Origin: Sulfuricurvum sp.
GTDB lineage: Bacteria; Campylobacterota; Campylobacteria; Campylobacterales; Sulfurimonadaceae
Direction: 5' to 3'
Length of the DNA stretch: 64,000 bases
Assembly: GCA_024635855.1 (NCBI GenBank)
Contig: JAGXHZ010000046.1
Location: forward strand, 66,572 to 130,571
In this document: piece after piece, positions 56,746 through 64,000 of the stretch
How the letters are laid out: each line of letters opens with the position of its first letter
Position numbering within the stretch: the first letter of the stretch is position 1
Translations under genes and position numbers: made by a program
Notes under the pieces: generated by a model
What the model saw: only the letters and a program-made list of their open reading frames with translations
Databases searched by the model: none
Told to the model about the DNA's origin: nothing

Positions 56746-57867
56746 TTATCGTTTAATCGGAAGGTTCATATCGTTACCCCAAACATCCCAGCTTCCTGTG
56801 AAGACTTTGACGTTTTTGTAACCCAACAATTGAAGCGCCGTAATATGTTCCGAACTTCGTCCCGCGCCTACATGGCAATATGCGTAAATGGTTTTATCCG
56901 GAGTAACTCCGTAAGCATCATACACTTTTTGAATTTCAGCTGCCGACTTGAAAGAGAGTTTTTTATCGGCATCGGAGATTTGGCTCCACTCGATAAAGGT
57001 TGATCCCGGTACATGTCCGCCGCGTGCAACATTATCCATTTTACGTTCACCGACGATCTCAGCGATACCGCGAGAATCGATAATGACGTATTTGGATTTT
57101 TTACCGTTTTTAAGGATATCTTCCATTGCGTGTTTTACTTCATTTTTGTCCGCGATTACATTCCATTTGATTTTTTTAGGATCAATTTTATATTTTTTCG
57201 CTTTTACAACCTCATCCCCTTTTATAACAAGGAGACGTTTTTCAACTTCCGCCATTTTCGCTTGAAGTGCTTTTGCATCTTCAGATGCTTTTTTAATTGC
57301 TGTATCCAGAGCCGCTTTATCCGCACCCTCTTTTTTCAGTGCTTCTTTCGAATCTTTTTCTATTTTCTTAGCAGCTTTAAGCGCTTTATTTAATGTATCG
57401 TACTCTTTTTGAGCCGGATCCGCTGCCATCATAGCCGCACGTCCGCCGTTAAGTACTTTTACATTTTTATGACCGTAACTGTCAAAAAATGAATATACAC
57501 CCGTTGCATTAGGCCCTTTAAAGTCATCGTATGCGATAACCATCATGTCATTACTGATCCCTTTTTTGCCGATCATCTGCTCAGCGTCATCAACACAGCG
57601 GTACAACGGGGCACAGTGCATCTCTCCATCGATTTCCGAATGGTGAAGGTGGTGAGCGTACATCTCTACCGAACCTTTAATATGACCAAGTTTATAAATA
57701 TCTTCGTTATCACCCGATACGAACATCACTTTTGGATTACCGATAAGCTTGACCGCTTCTTCGGCAGAAATAAGAATACTATTATCCTTATACCCATCGG
57801 CTGCCATTAATACGGTCGCTGCCGACAGTGATGCCGCAACACATAGTGTCTTTAGCAATCTGTTCAT
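56746..57867 (-). CDS. Secreted tandem-rhodanese sulfurtransferase with coiled-coil insertion
   Basis: 373 aa from ATG 57867 (AAGGAG 5 nt upstream). Signal peptide, first rhodanese domain (~28-150) in which the active Cys appears replaced by Asp (AYDDFKG), a Lys/Ala/Glu-rich coiled coil (~155-225), and a second rhodanese domain with active Cys331 (AYCHVGAGRSSE). Sulfurtransferases carry sulfane sulfur as a Cys persulfide. As first gene of the molybdoenzyme operon it may present or accept sulfur for that enzyme. The coiled coil could hold it to a partner. Confidence 0.88.
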   Translation of the reverse strand: MNRLLKTLCVAASLSAATVLMAADGYKDNSILISAEEAVKLIGNPKVMFVSGDNEDIYKLGHIKGSVEMYAHHLHHSEIDGEMHCAPLYRCVDDAEQMIGKKGISNDMMVIAYDDFKGPNATGVYSFFDSYGHKNVKVLNGGRAAMMAADPAQKEYDTLNKALKAAKKIEKDSKEALKKEGADKAALDTAIKKASEDAKALQAKMAEVEKRLLVIKGDEVVKAKKYKIDPKKIKWNVIADKNEVKHAMEDILKNGKKSKYVIIDSRGIAEIVGERKMDNVARGGHVPGSTFIEWSQISDADKKLSFKSAAEIQKVYDAYGVTPDKTIYAYCHVGAGRSSEHITALQLLGYKNVKVFTGSWDVWGNDMNLPIKR

Positions 57868-57927
57868 CCGTGCTCCTTTTTTTAATATGCACACACTGGT
57901 GCTTTTATATACGGAATTACCGCTTCT

Positions 57928-57933
57928 ATTATA
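57928..57933 (-). promoter_or_regulatory. -10 element of the molybdoenzyme operon
   Basis: TATAAT on the minus strand, preceded by CCCC, about 60 bp upstream of the rhodanese gene. The same CCCCTATAAT core is found before the fadL gene at 63495. The region to 58160 is an AT-rich divergent promoter stretch. Confidence 0.5.
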
Positions 57934-58160
57934 GGGGTGAGACTCTTAATAAACGGTAAATATCTTTTTCTTATACACAAAAAGATTACAATATGTTACA
58001 TTCTTATCACAATTTTGCGACAAAGCATGATTAGACGTTATTTTACGTTTTCTTATACTACTCACTCTGTTTTTACACTTATACACTATAACTAATACTT
58101 ACATTTTAATCACTTTTTGATAGTATGACGATTATTTTTATCACAAAAAAAAGGGAGCTT

Positions 58161-58766
58161 ATGCATACCGAAACCATCAACCATGCGATCATGCAATCCG
58201 ATACAACAGCGCTTATTGAATTATTAGAAGATAAAAGCCTTCCTATTGAAGAGGTCAAATCAATTTATGAAGCCTTTAAAAGTGATAAATTACTTGTCGG
58301 ACAAGTCGCAATGAATCTCTCATTACGAACATCTGTCTATGAGCGTGAGAAAGAATACAGCCCAATTATGGTTGAATTACTTATTGACATCGCAAGTAAT
58401 CCAGTCGATATGGGAGCACGTTGGGCCGTTGCTAAAAATCCTCATACACCGATCGAAGTACTCGCTCACCTCTCAGCCGATCCAATTAATCTCGTAAGAG
58501 CCTTAGTCGCTGCCAACCCCTCAACTCCAAGTGACGTATTGGAAAAGTTCTTTAGCGATGAGAAAATCGTCCGTGACGGACTCTCCGGCAATCCCAATAC
58601 ACCTGCTAAATTATTAAAAATATTATGTGATGACAACGATAAAATGGTTCGTATGCGTTTAGCTGAAAACCGTGCAGCACCCAAAGAAATTATCACTGTA
58701 TTAACAAATGATAATGATCCCGACGTCAGTAAGGCTGCCCTTGCCAATTTGGGAGCACGTGGATGA
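58161..58766 (+). CDS. LRV (leucine-rich variant) repeat protein
   Basis: 202 aa from ATG 58161 (AAGGGAG upstream); an earlier frame from 58125 is unlikely. After an N-terminal helical part come repeated units of about 24 residues, such as ARWAVAKNPHTPIEVLAHLS, RALVAANPSTPSDVLEKF and MRLAENRAAPKEIITVL, the LRV pattern. LRV proteins are best known beside nif genes, but no nif gene is here. Overlaps the next gene by 4 bp. Confidence 0.85.
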   Translation: MHTETINHAIMQSDTTALIELLEDKSLPIEEVKSIYEAFKSDKLLVGQVAMNLSLRTSVYEREKEYSPIMVELLIDIASNPVDMGARWAVAKNPHTPIEVLAHLSADPINLVRALVAANPSTPSDVLEKFFSDEKIVRDGLSGNPNTPAKLLKILCDDNDKMVRMRLAENRAAPKEIITVLTNDNDPDVSKAALANLGARG

Positions 58767-59137
58767 AAAAACACCATTTTGAAGAACGCAGTCAATTTAT
58801 GACTCTCGAAAATCATTTTTTAAATACCTTTTTTTCAGGTCTTTATCTGAGCGCTGCTGATTTTATTTCTATCGGCAACGCCAATGGATTAAACCTCCGG
58901 ATGCACTCACGTGAAATGCTTATCAAAGATTTACTCAATGAATCCAATAAAATCGGCACCCTTAAAGATGTCATCACATCGCTCAATACTTTGATTGACG
59001 AGCGTATCAGTGTATGCCATCGACTTAGCCTTGAATATCCCCTTGCCCGTATTCCCCTAGCCAAACTTGCACAAAAAGCCAATGGGACAAAGGCATTATT
59101 AGCCCGTGAAGCGAGAGGAAATCCGTATGAACACTAA
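58763..59137 (+). CDS. Unknown small helical protein
   Basis: 124 aa, soluble, no signal. Not recognised. It overlaps the LRV gene by 4 bp and mrp by 11 bp, so the three form one translation-coupled unit. A link to Fe-S cluster delivery is suggested by position alone. Confidence 0.75.
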   Translation: MKKHHFEERSQFMTLENHFLNTFFSGLYLSAADFISIGNANGLNLRMHSREMLIKDLLNESNKIGTLKDVITSLNTLIDERISVCHRLSLEYPLARIPLAKLAQKANGTKALLAREARGNPYEH

Positions 59138-60167
59138 AGAGTTGCAAGATGCACTAAATGCCCTCGCCTATCCAGGTCTTAGCCGAAATCTCGGGGAACT
59201 AAAACTCATTTCGGAAGTCAAAGTAACAGATGGAGATGCGAAAATTGAGCTCCTTACCGTCAGTGATGATTCATATCTCACGGTAAAATCAGCAATTGAA
59301 GCGGCTTTGGGGGAACAATTCTCACGTCTAAATATCACCAAAAAAGCTCAAGTTCAAAAAGATACAAACTACGGTAACAGTTCCAACCCCAACAACCGCG
59401 CACCCTATGCTGCCAATGTCATAGCAGTAACGAGCGGCAAAGGGGGAGTCGGTAAAAGTACCGTCAGTGTCAATCTCGCCATTGCTCTTGCGCAAAAAGG
59501 GTATCGAGTCGGGATTTTAGATGCCGATGTTTACGGCCCTAATGTGCCGCGCCTCACCAATACCGATTTGGAAAAAATCCGCTGGAGTGATGATAATAAA
59601 ATCATCCCAAGTGAAAACTATGGGATCAAGATCATGAGTGTCGCACTCACGACTCCGACCTCAGACACCCCTCTTGTATGGCGCTCATCCGTTGCTGTCT
59701 CGGCACTCATACAATTTCTTGAAGATGTAGAGTGGGGAGAGCTTGACTTTCTCGTCATCGATATGCCTCCGGGAACCGGTGATATCCAACTCACTATGGC
59801 ACAAGAGCTCCCTATCACGGCAGGAGTGATTGTAACCACTCCACAACTTGTAGCGAGTGATGACGTCAGCCGTGCCATCCGAATGTTTCAAGACATTCAT
59901 GTCCCCATGGCAGGATTAGTAGAGAATATGAGCTATTTTATCGCTCCCGATACCGGAACCCGTTATGATATTTTCGGAAGCGGCGGTGGAGCACGACTGG
60001 CTGCACGTTATAGCATTCCCTTATTAGGCCAAATTCCTTTAAACATGGATATTCGAGAAGGTTCGGATAACGGTGAACCGCCGGTTGTTTTAGGAAGCGA
60101 TGAATTGAAAAGTTATTATAAAGAGATTGTTGAAAATATGCTCAAAGCGGTGAAGTTTAAGATTTAG
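59127..60167 (+). CDS. mrp: Mrp/ApbC/NBP35-family P-loop ATPase (Fe-S carrier), CxxC missing
   Basis: 346 aa from ATG 59127 (AGAGGA upstream). N-terminal DUF59/MIP18-like domain (residues 1-90), then the P-loop domain with deviant Walker A GKGGVGKST. VIDMPPGTGDIQLT and the later GLVENMSYF are typical. In most Mrp proteins the next residues hold CxxC, which binds the shared 4Fe-4S cluster; here they are A-P-D-T. It therefore may not carry a cluster the usual way. The 3' end faces a palindromic repeat and the convergent disrupted lipoprotein gene. Confidence 0.93.
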   Translation: MNTKELQDALNALAYPGLSRNLGELKLISEVKVTDGDAKIELLTVSDDSYLTVKSAIEAALGEQFSRLNITKKAQVQKDTNYGNSSNPNNRAPYAANVIAVTSGKGGVGKSTVSVNLAIALAQKGYRVGILDADVYGPNVPRLTNTDLEKIRWSDDNKIIPSENYGIKIMSVALTTPTSDTPLVWRSSVAVSALIQFLEDVEWGELDFLVIDMPPGTGDIQLTMAQELPITAGVIVTTPQLVASDDVSRAIRMFQDIHVPMAGLVENMSYFIAPDTGTRYDIFGSGGGARLAARYSIPLLGQIPLNMDIREGSDNGEPPVVLGSDELKSYYKEIVENMLKAVKFKI

Positions 60168-60176
60168 TGCTTCGGC

Positions 60177-60246
60177 ACCCTGAACTGGGCTCAGGGTCTA
60201 ACAGGAGATGCCGAATCTACCCTAAAGGGCACGTGAAGTTCGGCAT
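60177..60246. repeat. Intergenic palindromic repeat element
   Basis: Two nested hairpins: CCCTGA/TCAGGG around ACTGGGC (60178-60196), and ATGCCGAA/TTCGGCAT (60208-60246) with an inner CCCTAAAGGG. The pattern, with TTCGGCA at the left edge (from about 60171), is typical of small dispersed palindromic repeats of bacterial genomes. It lies between the stops of convergent genes and could act as a two-way terminator. Confidence 0.6.
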
Positions 60247-60259
60247 GACAGAGATAAAC

Positions 60260-61093
60260 TTATTTAAATATCTTTTTCAAATCAGCTTCAATCGCACCCG
60301 GTACGGTTGCAATCGTCATAAATTCAGACATTGTAAGCAGCGGATAGCTAATGGCAATAAAGTATTTCGCACTCAATGCTTTTGCTTGACCGCCTTCAAT
60401 CAATACTGCCCACGGAAGCAATTGTCCATTTTGAGTTCCAATTTTTTTAACGAATCCGTTTGTACGACGCTCTAAGGTTACAAAAGCAACATAACGATCA
60501 TCTGAAAGTTTAACAACTGCGGTTGTCCCTTTTGCTGCTTGCGCTTTTGCAACCAAATCAGCCGTTGAACCCTCACCTACTACACCCATATCTTCATAGT
60601 ACGGCATTCCAACCATAAAATGGTATCCTGCCAAGCCGGCAAATTCCCATTTATCATTAGAGTCTTTAAAAGGACCGAATGCTTTTTCCAATGCGCTCAA
60701 TTCTGCCGATGCGACTGCATGACTGTACTCTTTTTGCATAAATGCTTTTCCGAAATAAACCGGATTAGCAATACTGATTTGCTTACGTTCTTCATCTACC
60801 AATAAGCGCCCCACAGCCGCAAGCCCACGCGTTGGCTTATTTGCCATTGCTTTCATTTGTGCATTGCTAAAAAGTACACTTGTTCCGGCATCTGTTTTCT
60901 AAGTACCAACAACTTCAAATCCGGCAGCTGTAAGCTTTGATTGTGTATCTTCTACGGAAGCGTAAGCTCCAATTTTATACGCAGCAACCACTTTTTCAAC
61001 TTTTACCCCAGCCTCTGCTTCAGGAGAGACTCCGGCACATCCGCAAAATCCGAGAACGAGTGCGCTCATAATGAGTGTATAGATTTTTTTCAT
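60260..61093 (-). pseudogene. Lipoprotein gene interrupted by an in-frame TAG
   Basis: ATG 61093 opens a frame with a lipoprotein signal (ALVLGFCGCAG). It stops at TAG 60899-60901 after 64 codons, but the same frame continues without shift for 212 more codons to 60260. The text across the stop reads GFEVVGT-stop-KTDAGTSVLF, and the downstream part has protein-like composition. The likely lost residue is Tyr. Overlaps the DUF302 gene by 4 bp. It is most simply a nonsense mutation; read-through or an assembly error is possible. Confidence 0.75.
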
Positions 61094-62040
61094 TTCTCTT
61101 GTGCTCCCAATTCTGTCATGATTTTGATGATCTCTTTATCAAGTGCAACGATAGAATCGTTCATTTTTTGATCCTTAATCCCCATAACCGCTGTCCAAGT
61201 AGCCAAACGAGGCATACCGATCATAACTTTATTAGACCCTTTTTCAATGTACATGTACATTGAGCACGGCGCAAGCGCTCCCGCATCAGGACGCCCTTGG
61301 TTAAAGATCCCCTCAGAGAATTTAAAGTGACACAATGAATAAACCCAATAAGCATCAAATCGACCAAACTCGATATTCGCATCGGTCATAGAGCCTTTGA
61401 TATCTTTGTATCCGGCAATGATGTATTGGTTTGCTTCAAATGCTTCTTCAAATTTTCCTTGAAAATCTGCGATAAAACCATCCAAGCTAGCCCCTCGCTC
61501 AAACGGAAGCTCAAATGTCATCATTGGTTTTGCCGGAAGGGCACTGTATTCTACGATTTGAACTTTACTCCCGATCTCTTTTTCGATCATCTTATCAAGC
61601 TCAGGGAATGTTGCAATAAACTTTGCACGTACATCAGCATCTTTAACCCCGGTGATATCTAGCATCGCTTCAGGAGTGATGTGCCCTACATACGTTTTAT
61701 CTTCAGATTGTTTTTTCCATACATGGAGGTTAAACGGACTAAATCCACCCAAGCTCGGTTCTTTCATCAAAAGCGGGCCAACTGCTGCATCTTTCGTGAC
61801 CGAGAAAAATCCGAGATTATCAAGATTTGTCCCGCCGTACTTGGTTTTATAGGCATCGTTAATACGCTCATGCGGATCAGACAATACAAATCCGATGGTA
61901 CTGATCTTATTATTGACCATATCCATATACGCTTTTTCTTTATCACCCTCACCGATATAAAACTTTGCACCTTGTGCCCCAAATGCTACCGAAGCAGCCA
62001 GTGAAAGTGCTGCCGCACCTATTATTATTCTATTAAACAT
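61090..62040 (-). CDS. Secreted DUF302-type protein
   Basis: 316 aa from ATG 62040 (GGAGGAG upstream). Signal peptide (cleavage near AFGAQ). The C-terminal half has the DUF302 pattern LAPCSMYMYIEKGSNKVMIG, and the N-terminal half is a related but diverged unit. DUF302 proteins are found in many chemolithotrophs and their function is unknown. Coupled to the disrupted lipoprotein gene. A nested inverted repeat lies in its 5' region. Confidence 0.78.
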   Translation of the reverse strand: MFNRIIIGAAALSLAASVAFGAQGAKFYIGEGDKEKAYMDMVNNKISTIGFVLSDPHERINDAYKTKYGGTNLDNLGFFSVTKDAAVGPLLMKEPSLGGFSPFNLHVWKKQSEDKTYVGHITPEAMLDITGVKDADVRAKFIATFPELDKMIEKEIGSKVQIVEYSALPAKPMMTFELPFERGASLDGFIADFQGKFEEAFEANQYIIAGYKDIKGSMTDANIEFGRFDAYWVYSLCHFKFSEGIFNQGRPDAGALAPCSMYMYIEKGSNKVMIGMPRLATWTAVMGIKDQKMNDSIVALDKEIIKIMTELGAQEK

Positions 62041-62071
62041 ATGATTCTCCTCCATGTAATCGCTTTTGAGC

Positions 62072-62108
62072 TGTGATATGCCCTTTTTAAAAGGGGTATT
62101 CTATCACA
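62072..62108 (-). promoter_or_regulatory. Nested inverted repeat at the DUF302 gene promoter
   Basis: TGTGATA/TATCACA outer arms around CCCTTTTTAAAAGGGG. A -10-like TAGAAT (minus strand) overlaps the arm near 62100. It could be an operator or a structured leader for the DUF302 transcript. Confidence 0.45.
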
Positions 62109-62188
62109 AAGCCATCAAATAAACGATAATAACAATCCAACTATTTTGGTCTCTTATTATGGCTTGTAAAGGTGAATGGATTGTGAAT

Positions 62189-62205
62189 CTCTCCCGAGGG
62201 GAGAG
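62189..62205 (-). terminator. Hairpin after the fadL-type gene
   Basis: CTCTCCC/GGGAGAG with a 3-nt loop, 11 bases past the fadL stop. No long U-tract follows, so termination may be partial. Confidence 0.55.
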
Positions 62206-62215
62206 AACAAGTTAC

Positions 62216-63439
62216 TTAGAAAGCGAAGTTTACTTGAACGCTTAGAGCATCTTGACTGTGCTTTGTTTCAATAGTTGTAGCAACGTTAGCATTCATACCA
62301 TTAAATGCAGCAATACTAAATCTTTCAGTTGCTTCTGGTACATATACATATGCTAAATCGATTGAGGTCATTTTATTAAACGCATATGTTCCACCGATTG
62401 TGTAATGATCTTCTACCATTGCAGGGAATCCCAATAAATTAAACATATTGTCTAATGCGCCTTGCGCAGTTGCTCCATTATGTTCTTTAATTGGACTTTT
62501 TGAATGATTGTAACCTGCACGTAGTGCCCAATTATTCTGTGCATATTGGTAACCTACGATATATACATTTTGGTCATCCCAACCAAAATCCTTGTATCCT
62601 TTAGCATCTGACCATTTGATTTTTTTGTAATCAACCGCAAGTGTGTGTCCTTCCATTGTGTATGACGCACCAAGACCTATTTCAGCTGGTTGTTCCAAAT
62701 GATCTGACAAAATAGCAGTACCGGCAACACCATTAAACTCTGTTGTTGCTGTTTTAATTTGTCCCTTATATTCCATATCAATTGCTGATTTATATGAAGC
62801 ACCAACTGTCAAGCCTTCCATTTCATAAGCTACTCCGAGGTTATAACCCATTCCAAAATCTTGTGCAACACCTGTTGTGTCACTTACACCAGCACCGAAC
62901 TGAGTTGCATCATAGTTAATATCCAATGATCCATATTGAAGAACTGGAGCAATACCGAGACTTAATCCTCCAGTTTTATATGCCAACGGTACACCGAACT
63001 GCATCAATTGAAGATTGGTTACCATTTTCAAGTTAGCAATTGTTCCTGTAGCATCACGATAATCAGTACCCATTCCAGCAGTACCCCACATTCCGACACC
63101 CCATGAAAAACCATTACCTGCATTTTGAGCAAGCGAAACTTCTGGGATTACACTAAGGTCTGCATCGCTTGAATAGGCACCTTCATTTGCTCCCATATCT
63201 GTTTTAACATCAGGCATAAAAACAGTTCCGCCAAATGAAACTTCAGTCCCTTTAACTGAAGTGATCATAGCAGGGTTAACAAGTGCTGATTCAGCGCCAT
63301 GAGACATACCTATACCAACACCGCCCATACCGCGTGCTTTAGCACCCAATCCGATTAAATGATCTCCATTGGTTGCGAATGCTGATGTAGCACTTAGAGC
63401 CATAGCAGCTGCTACAGCGATTTTGATTGAACGTTTCAT
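62216..63439 (-). CDS. OmpP1/FadL-family outer-membrane transport protein
   Basis: 407 aa from ATG 63439 (AGGAG 5 nt upstream). Signal peptide (ATSAFATNG). The mature start GLGAKARGMGGVGIGM and ALVNPAM match the FadL/TodX family of 14-strand barrels for hydrophobic substrates (fatty acids, aromatics, possibly sulfur). It ends with FNFAF-type Phe. The substrate is unknown. In a sulfur oxidiser, uptake of hydrophobic sulfur or hydrocarbons is possible. Confidence 0.93.
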   Translation of the reverse strand: MKRSIKIAVAAAMALSATSAFATNGDHLIGLGAKARGMGGVGIGMSHGAESALVNPAMITSVKGTEVSFGGTVFMPDVKTDMGANEGAYSSDADLSVIPEVSLAQNAGNGFSWGVGMWGTAGMGTDYRDATGTIANLKMVTNLQLMQFGVPLAYKTGGLSLGIAPVLQYGSLDINYDATQFGAGVSDTTGVAQDFGMGYNLGVAYEMEGLTVGASYKSAIDMEYKGQIKTATTEFNGVAGTAILSDHLEQPAEIGLGASYTMEGHTLAVDYKKIKWSDAKGYKDFGWDDQNVYIVGYQYAQNNWALRAGYNHSKSPIKEHNGATAQGALDNMFNLLGFPAMVEDHYTIGGTYAFNKMTSIDLAYVYVPEATERFSIAAFNGMNANVATTIETKHSQDALSVQVNFAF

Positions 63440-63494
63440 TAATTCTCCTAGATAAGTTTGAAATTGAATCGGTAAACGATTCGTAAACAACACC

Positions 63495-63500
63495 ATTATA
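63495..63500 (-). promoter_or_regulatory. -10 element of the fadL gene
   Basis: TATAAT on the minus strand, preceded by T-rich and CCCC sequence, 55 bp upstream of the start. Same core as the promoter at 57928. Confidence 0.55.
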
Positions 63501-63663
63501 GGGGCGAAAAAATTAAATTAAACTTAACACAAAAATATCACACTATAAAAAAAAGTTATATTTTCGATCATACTTATAATACGACGGTTTAATAGGTTTA
63601 TCTTATACCAATAAATCGTCATAATAACCTGTAAAAGCCCTTATTGCTTACTATATGACTCTA

Positions 63664-63692
63664 TACGAAAAAAAAATATTATTTTTTTCGTA
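63664..63692. terminator. Long AT-rich inverted repeat, possible rRNA operon terminator
   Basis: TACG plus A-run and T-run plus CGTA form an 11-bp stem with a 7-nt loop. A second, weaker stem (CAAACAA/TTGTTTG, 63785-63800) lies closer to the 5S gene. Either could end the minus-strand rRNA transcript. The rest of 63440-63870 is AT-rich with no gene I can support. Confidence 0.4.
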
Positions 63693-63870
63693 AAACAATT
63701 TTACATCTCTGTTTCTTACAGTAACAATGAGAGTGACATTTTTGTGATAAATAAAACATTTACGATAGATATTGTGAAGAGAAACAAACAATTTTGTTTG
63801 GTTGGGTGATTAACAATAAGAAAAATGATTAAAGCGGGGGATTGTATTGTAAAAGAAGTATAAATCTGAG

Positions 63871-63987
63871 GCCAGGCGGCGACCTACGTTTCCACACCTG
63901 AAAGATGCAGTATTATGAGCGATGAGGGTCTTAGCTTCCGGGTTCGGAATGGGACCGGGCGTTTCCCCCTCTCTATAGCCACCTGAA
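63871..63987 (-). rRNA. rrf: 5S ribosomal RNA
   Basis: About 117 nt on the minus strand. The ends pair as CAGGTGGC/GCCGCCTG. The core CCCGGTCCCATTCCGAACCC and the later GGTGTGGAAACGTAGG region are classic 5S. It is the end of an rRNA operon whose 23S would lie beyond 64000. Exact ends are uncertain by one or two bases. Confidence 0.95.
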
Positions 63988-64000
63988 CACTCAGAAAGGA

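Overview
The window looks like a chromosomal segment of a Campylobacterota (epsilonproteobacterial) chemolithotroph, most like Sulfuricurvum or Sulfurimonas. This is inferred from the protein families, not from a database search: a Campylobacter-type PglB oligosaccharyltransferase followed by a PglF-like dehydratase, many 4-bp overlapping gene pairs, short T-rich/extended -10 promoters, several mono-haem cytochromes c, a periplasmic molybdoenzyme with its chaperone, and many c-di-GMP proteins. Nearly all of the window is coding. The only gene-free stretch longer than 300 bases is about 63440-63870, between a FadL porin gene and a minus-strand 5S rRNA that marks the end of an rRNA operon continuing past the right edge.

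Layout. 1-4041: end of a glycan locus (tail of a membrane protein, pglB, pglF). 4047-7040: a papain-like hydrolase, an LpxH-family phosphatase and ilvD, all on the minus strand. 7181-7602: four tRNAs (Gly, Leu, Cys, Ser). 7711-13589: a MarR regulator, a chemoreceptor, and a periplasmic binding protein/GGDEF-EAL pair flanked by an intact CDGSH gene and a collapsed copy of the same gene. 13586-15912: AEC transporter, orphan cowN, metallo-beta-lactamase-fold hydrolase. 15873-21029: a tightly coupled minus-strand operon (thioredoxin-like protein, FtsX-type permease, LolD-type ATPase, divergent haem-copper-oxidase subunit I-like protein, unknown membrane protein, YceI). 21091-30995: unknown proteins, OmpA, an RMD1/DUF155 protein, cytochrome c, CBS-GGDEF and PAS-GGDEF enzymes, M15 peptidase, guanine deaminase, ArsC. 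31136-36457: a TonB-dependent uptake operon with its own polyferredoxin and TonB. 36531-39424: frameshifted porin, phosphate-binding-like protein, HD-GYP phosphodiesterase. 39450-49353: katG, cytochrome b561, leuC, mobA, moaC and several unknowns. 49361-57867: seven-gene minus-strand operon for a type II DMSO-reductase-family molybdoenzyme with a secreted rhodanese. 58161-60167: LRV-repeat protein, unknown protein, mrp. 60260-63439: lipoprotein gene broken by an in-frame amber codon, DUF302 protein, FadL porin.

How the genes fit together. The molybdoenzyme operon is the most likely to encode an undescribed activity. Its rhodanese-like first gene suggests sulfur chemistry, its gamma subunit is fused to a cytochrome c, and moaC and mobA (Mo cofactor synthesis) lie 4-9 kb away. 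Two loci pair a periplasmic solute-binding protein with an overlapping membrane c-di-GMP enzyme (12118/10028 and 37519/37910). Four c-di-GMP enzymes in all occur in this window. The HCO-like operon is a second candidate for a new respiratory or haem/copper function. Three disrupted genes, two of them apparent single-base losses in short homopolymers, could be real decay or assembly error.
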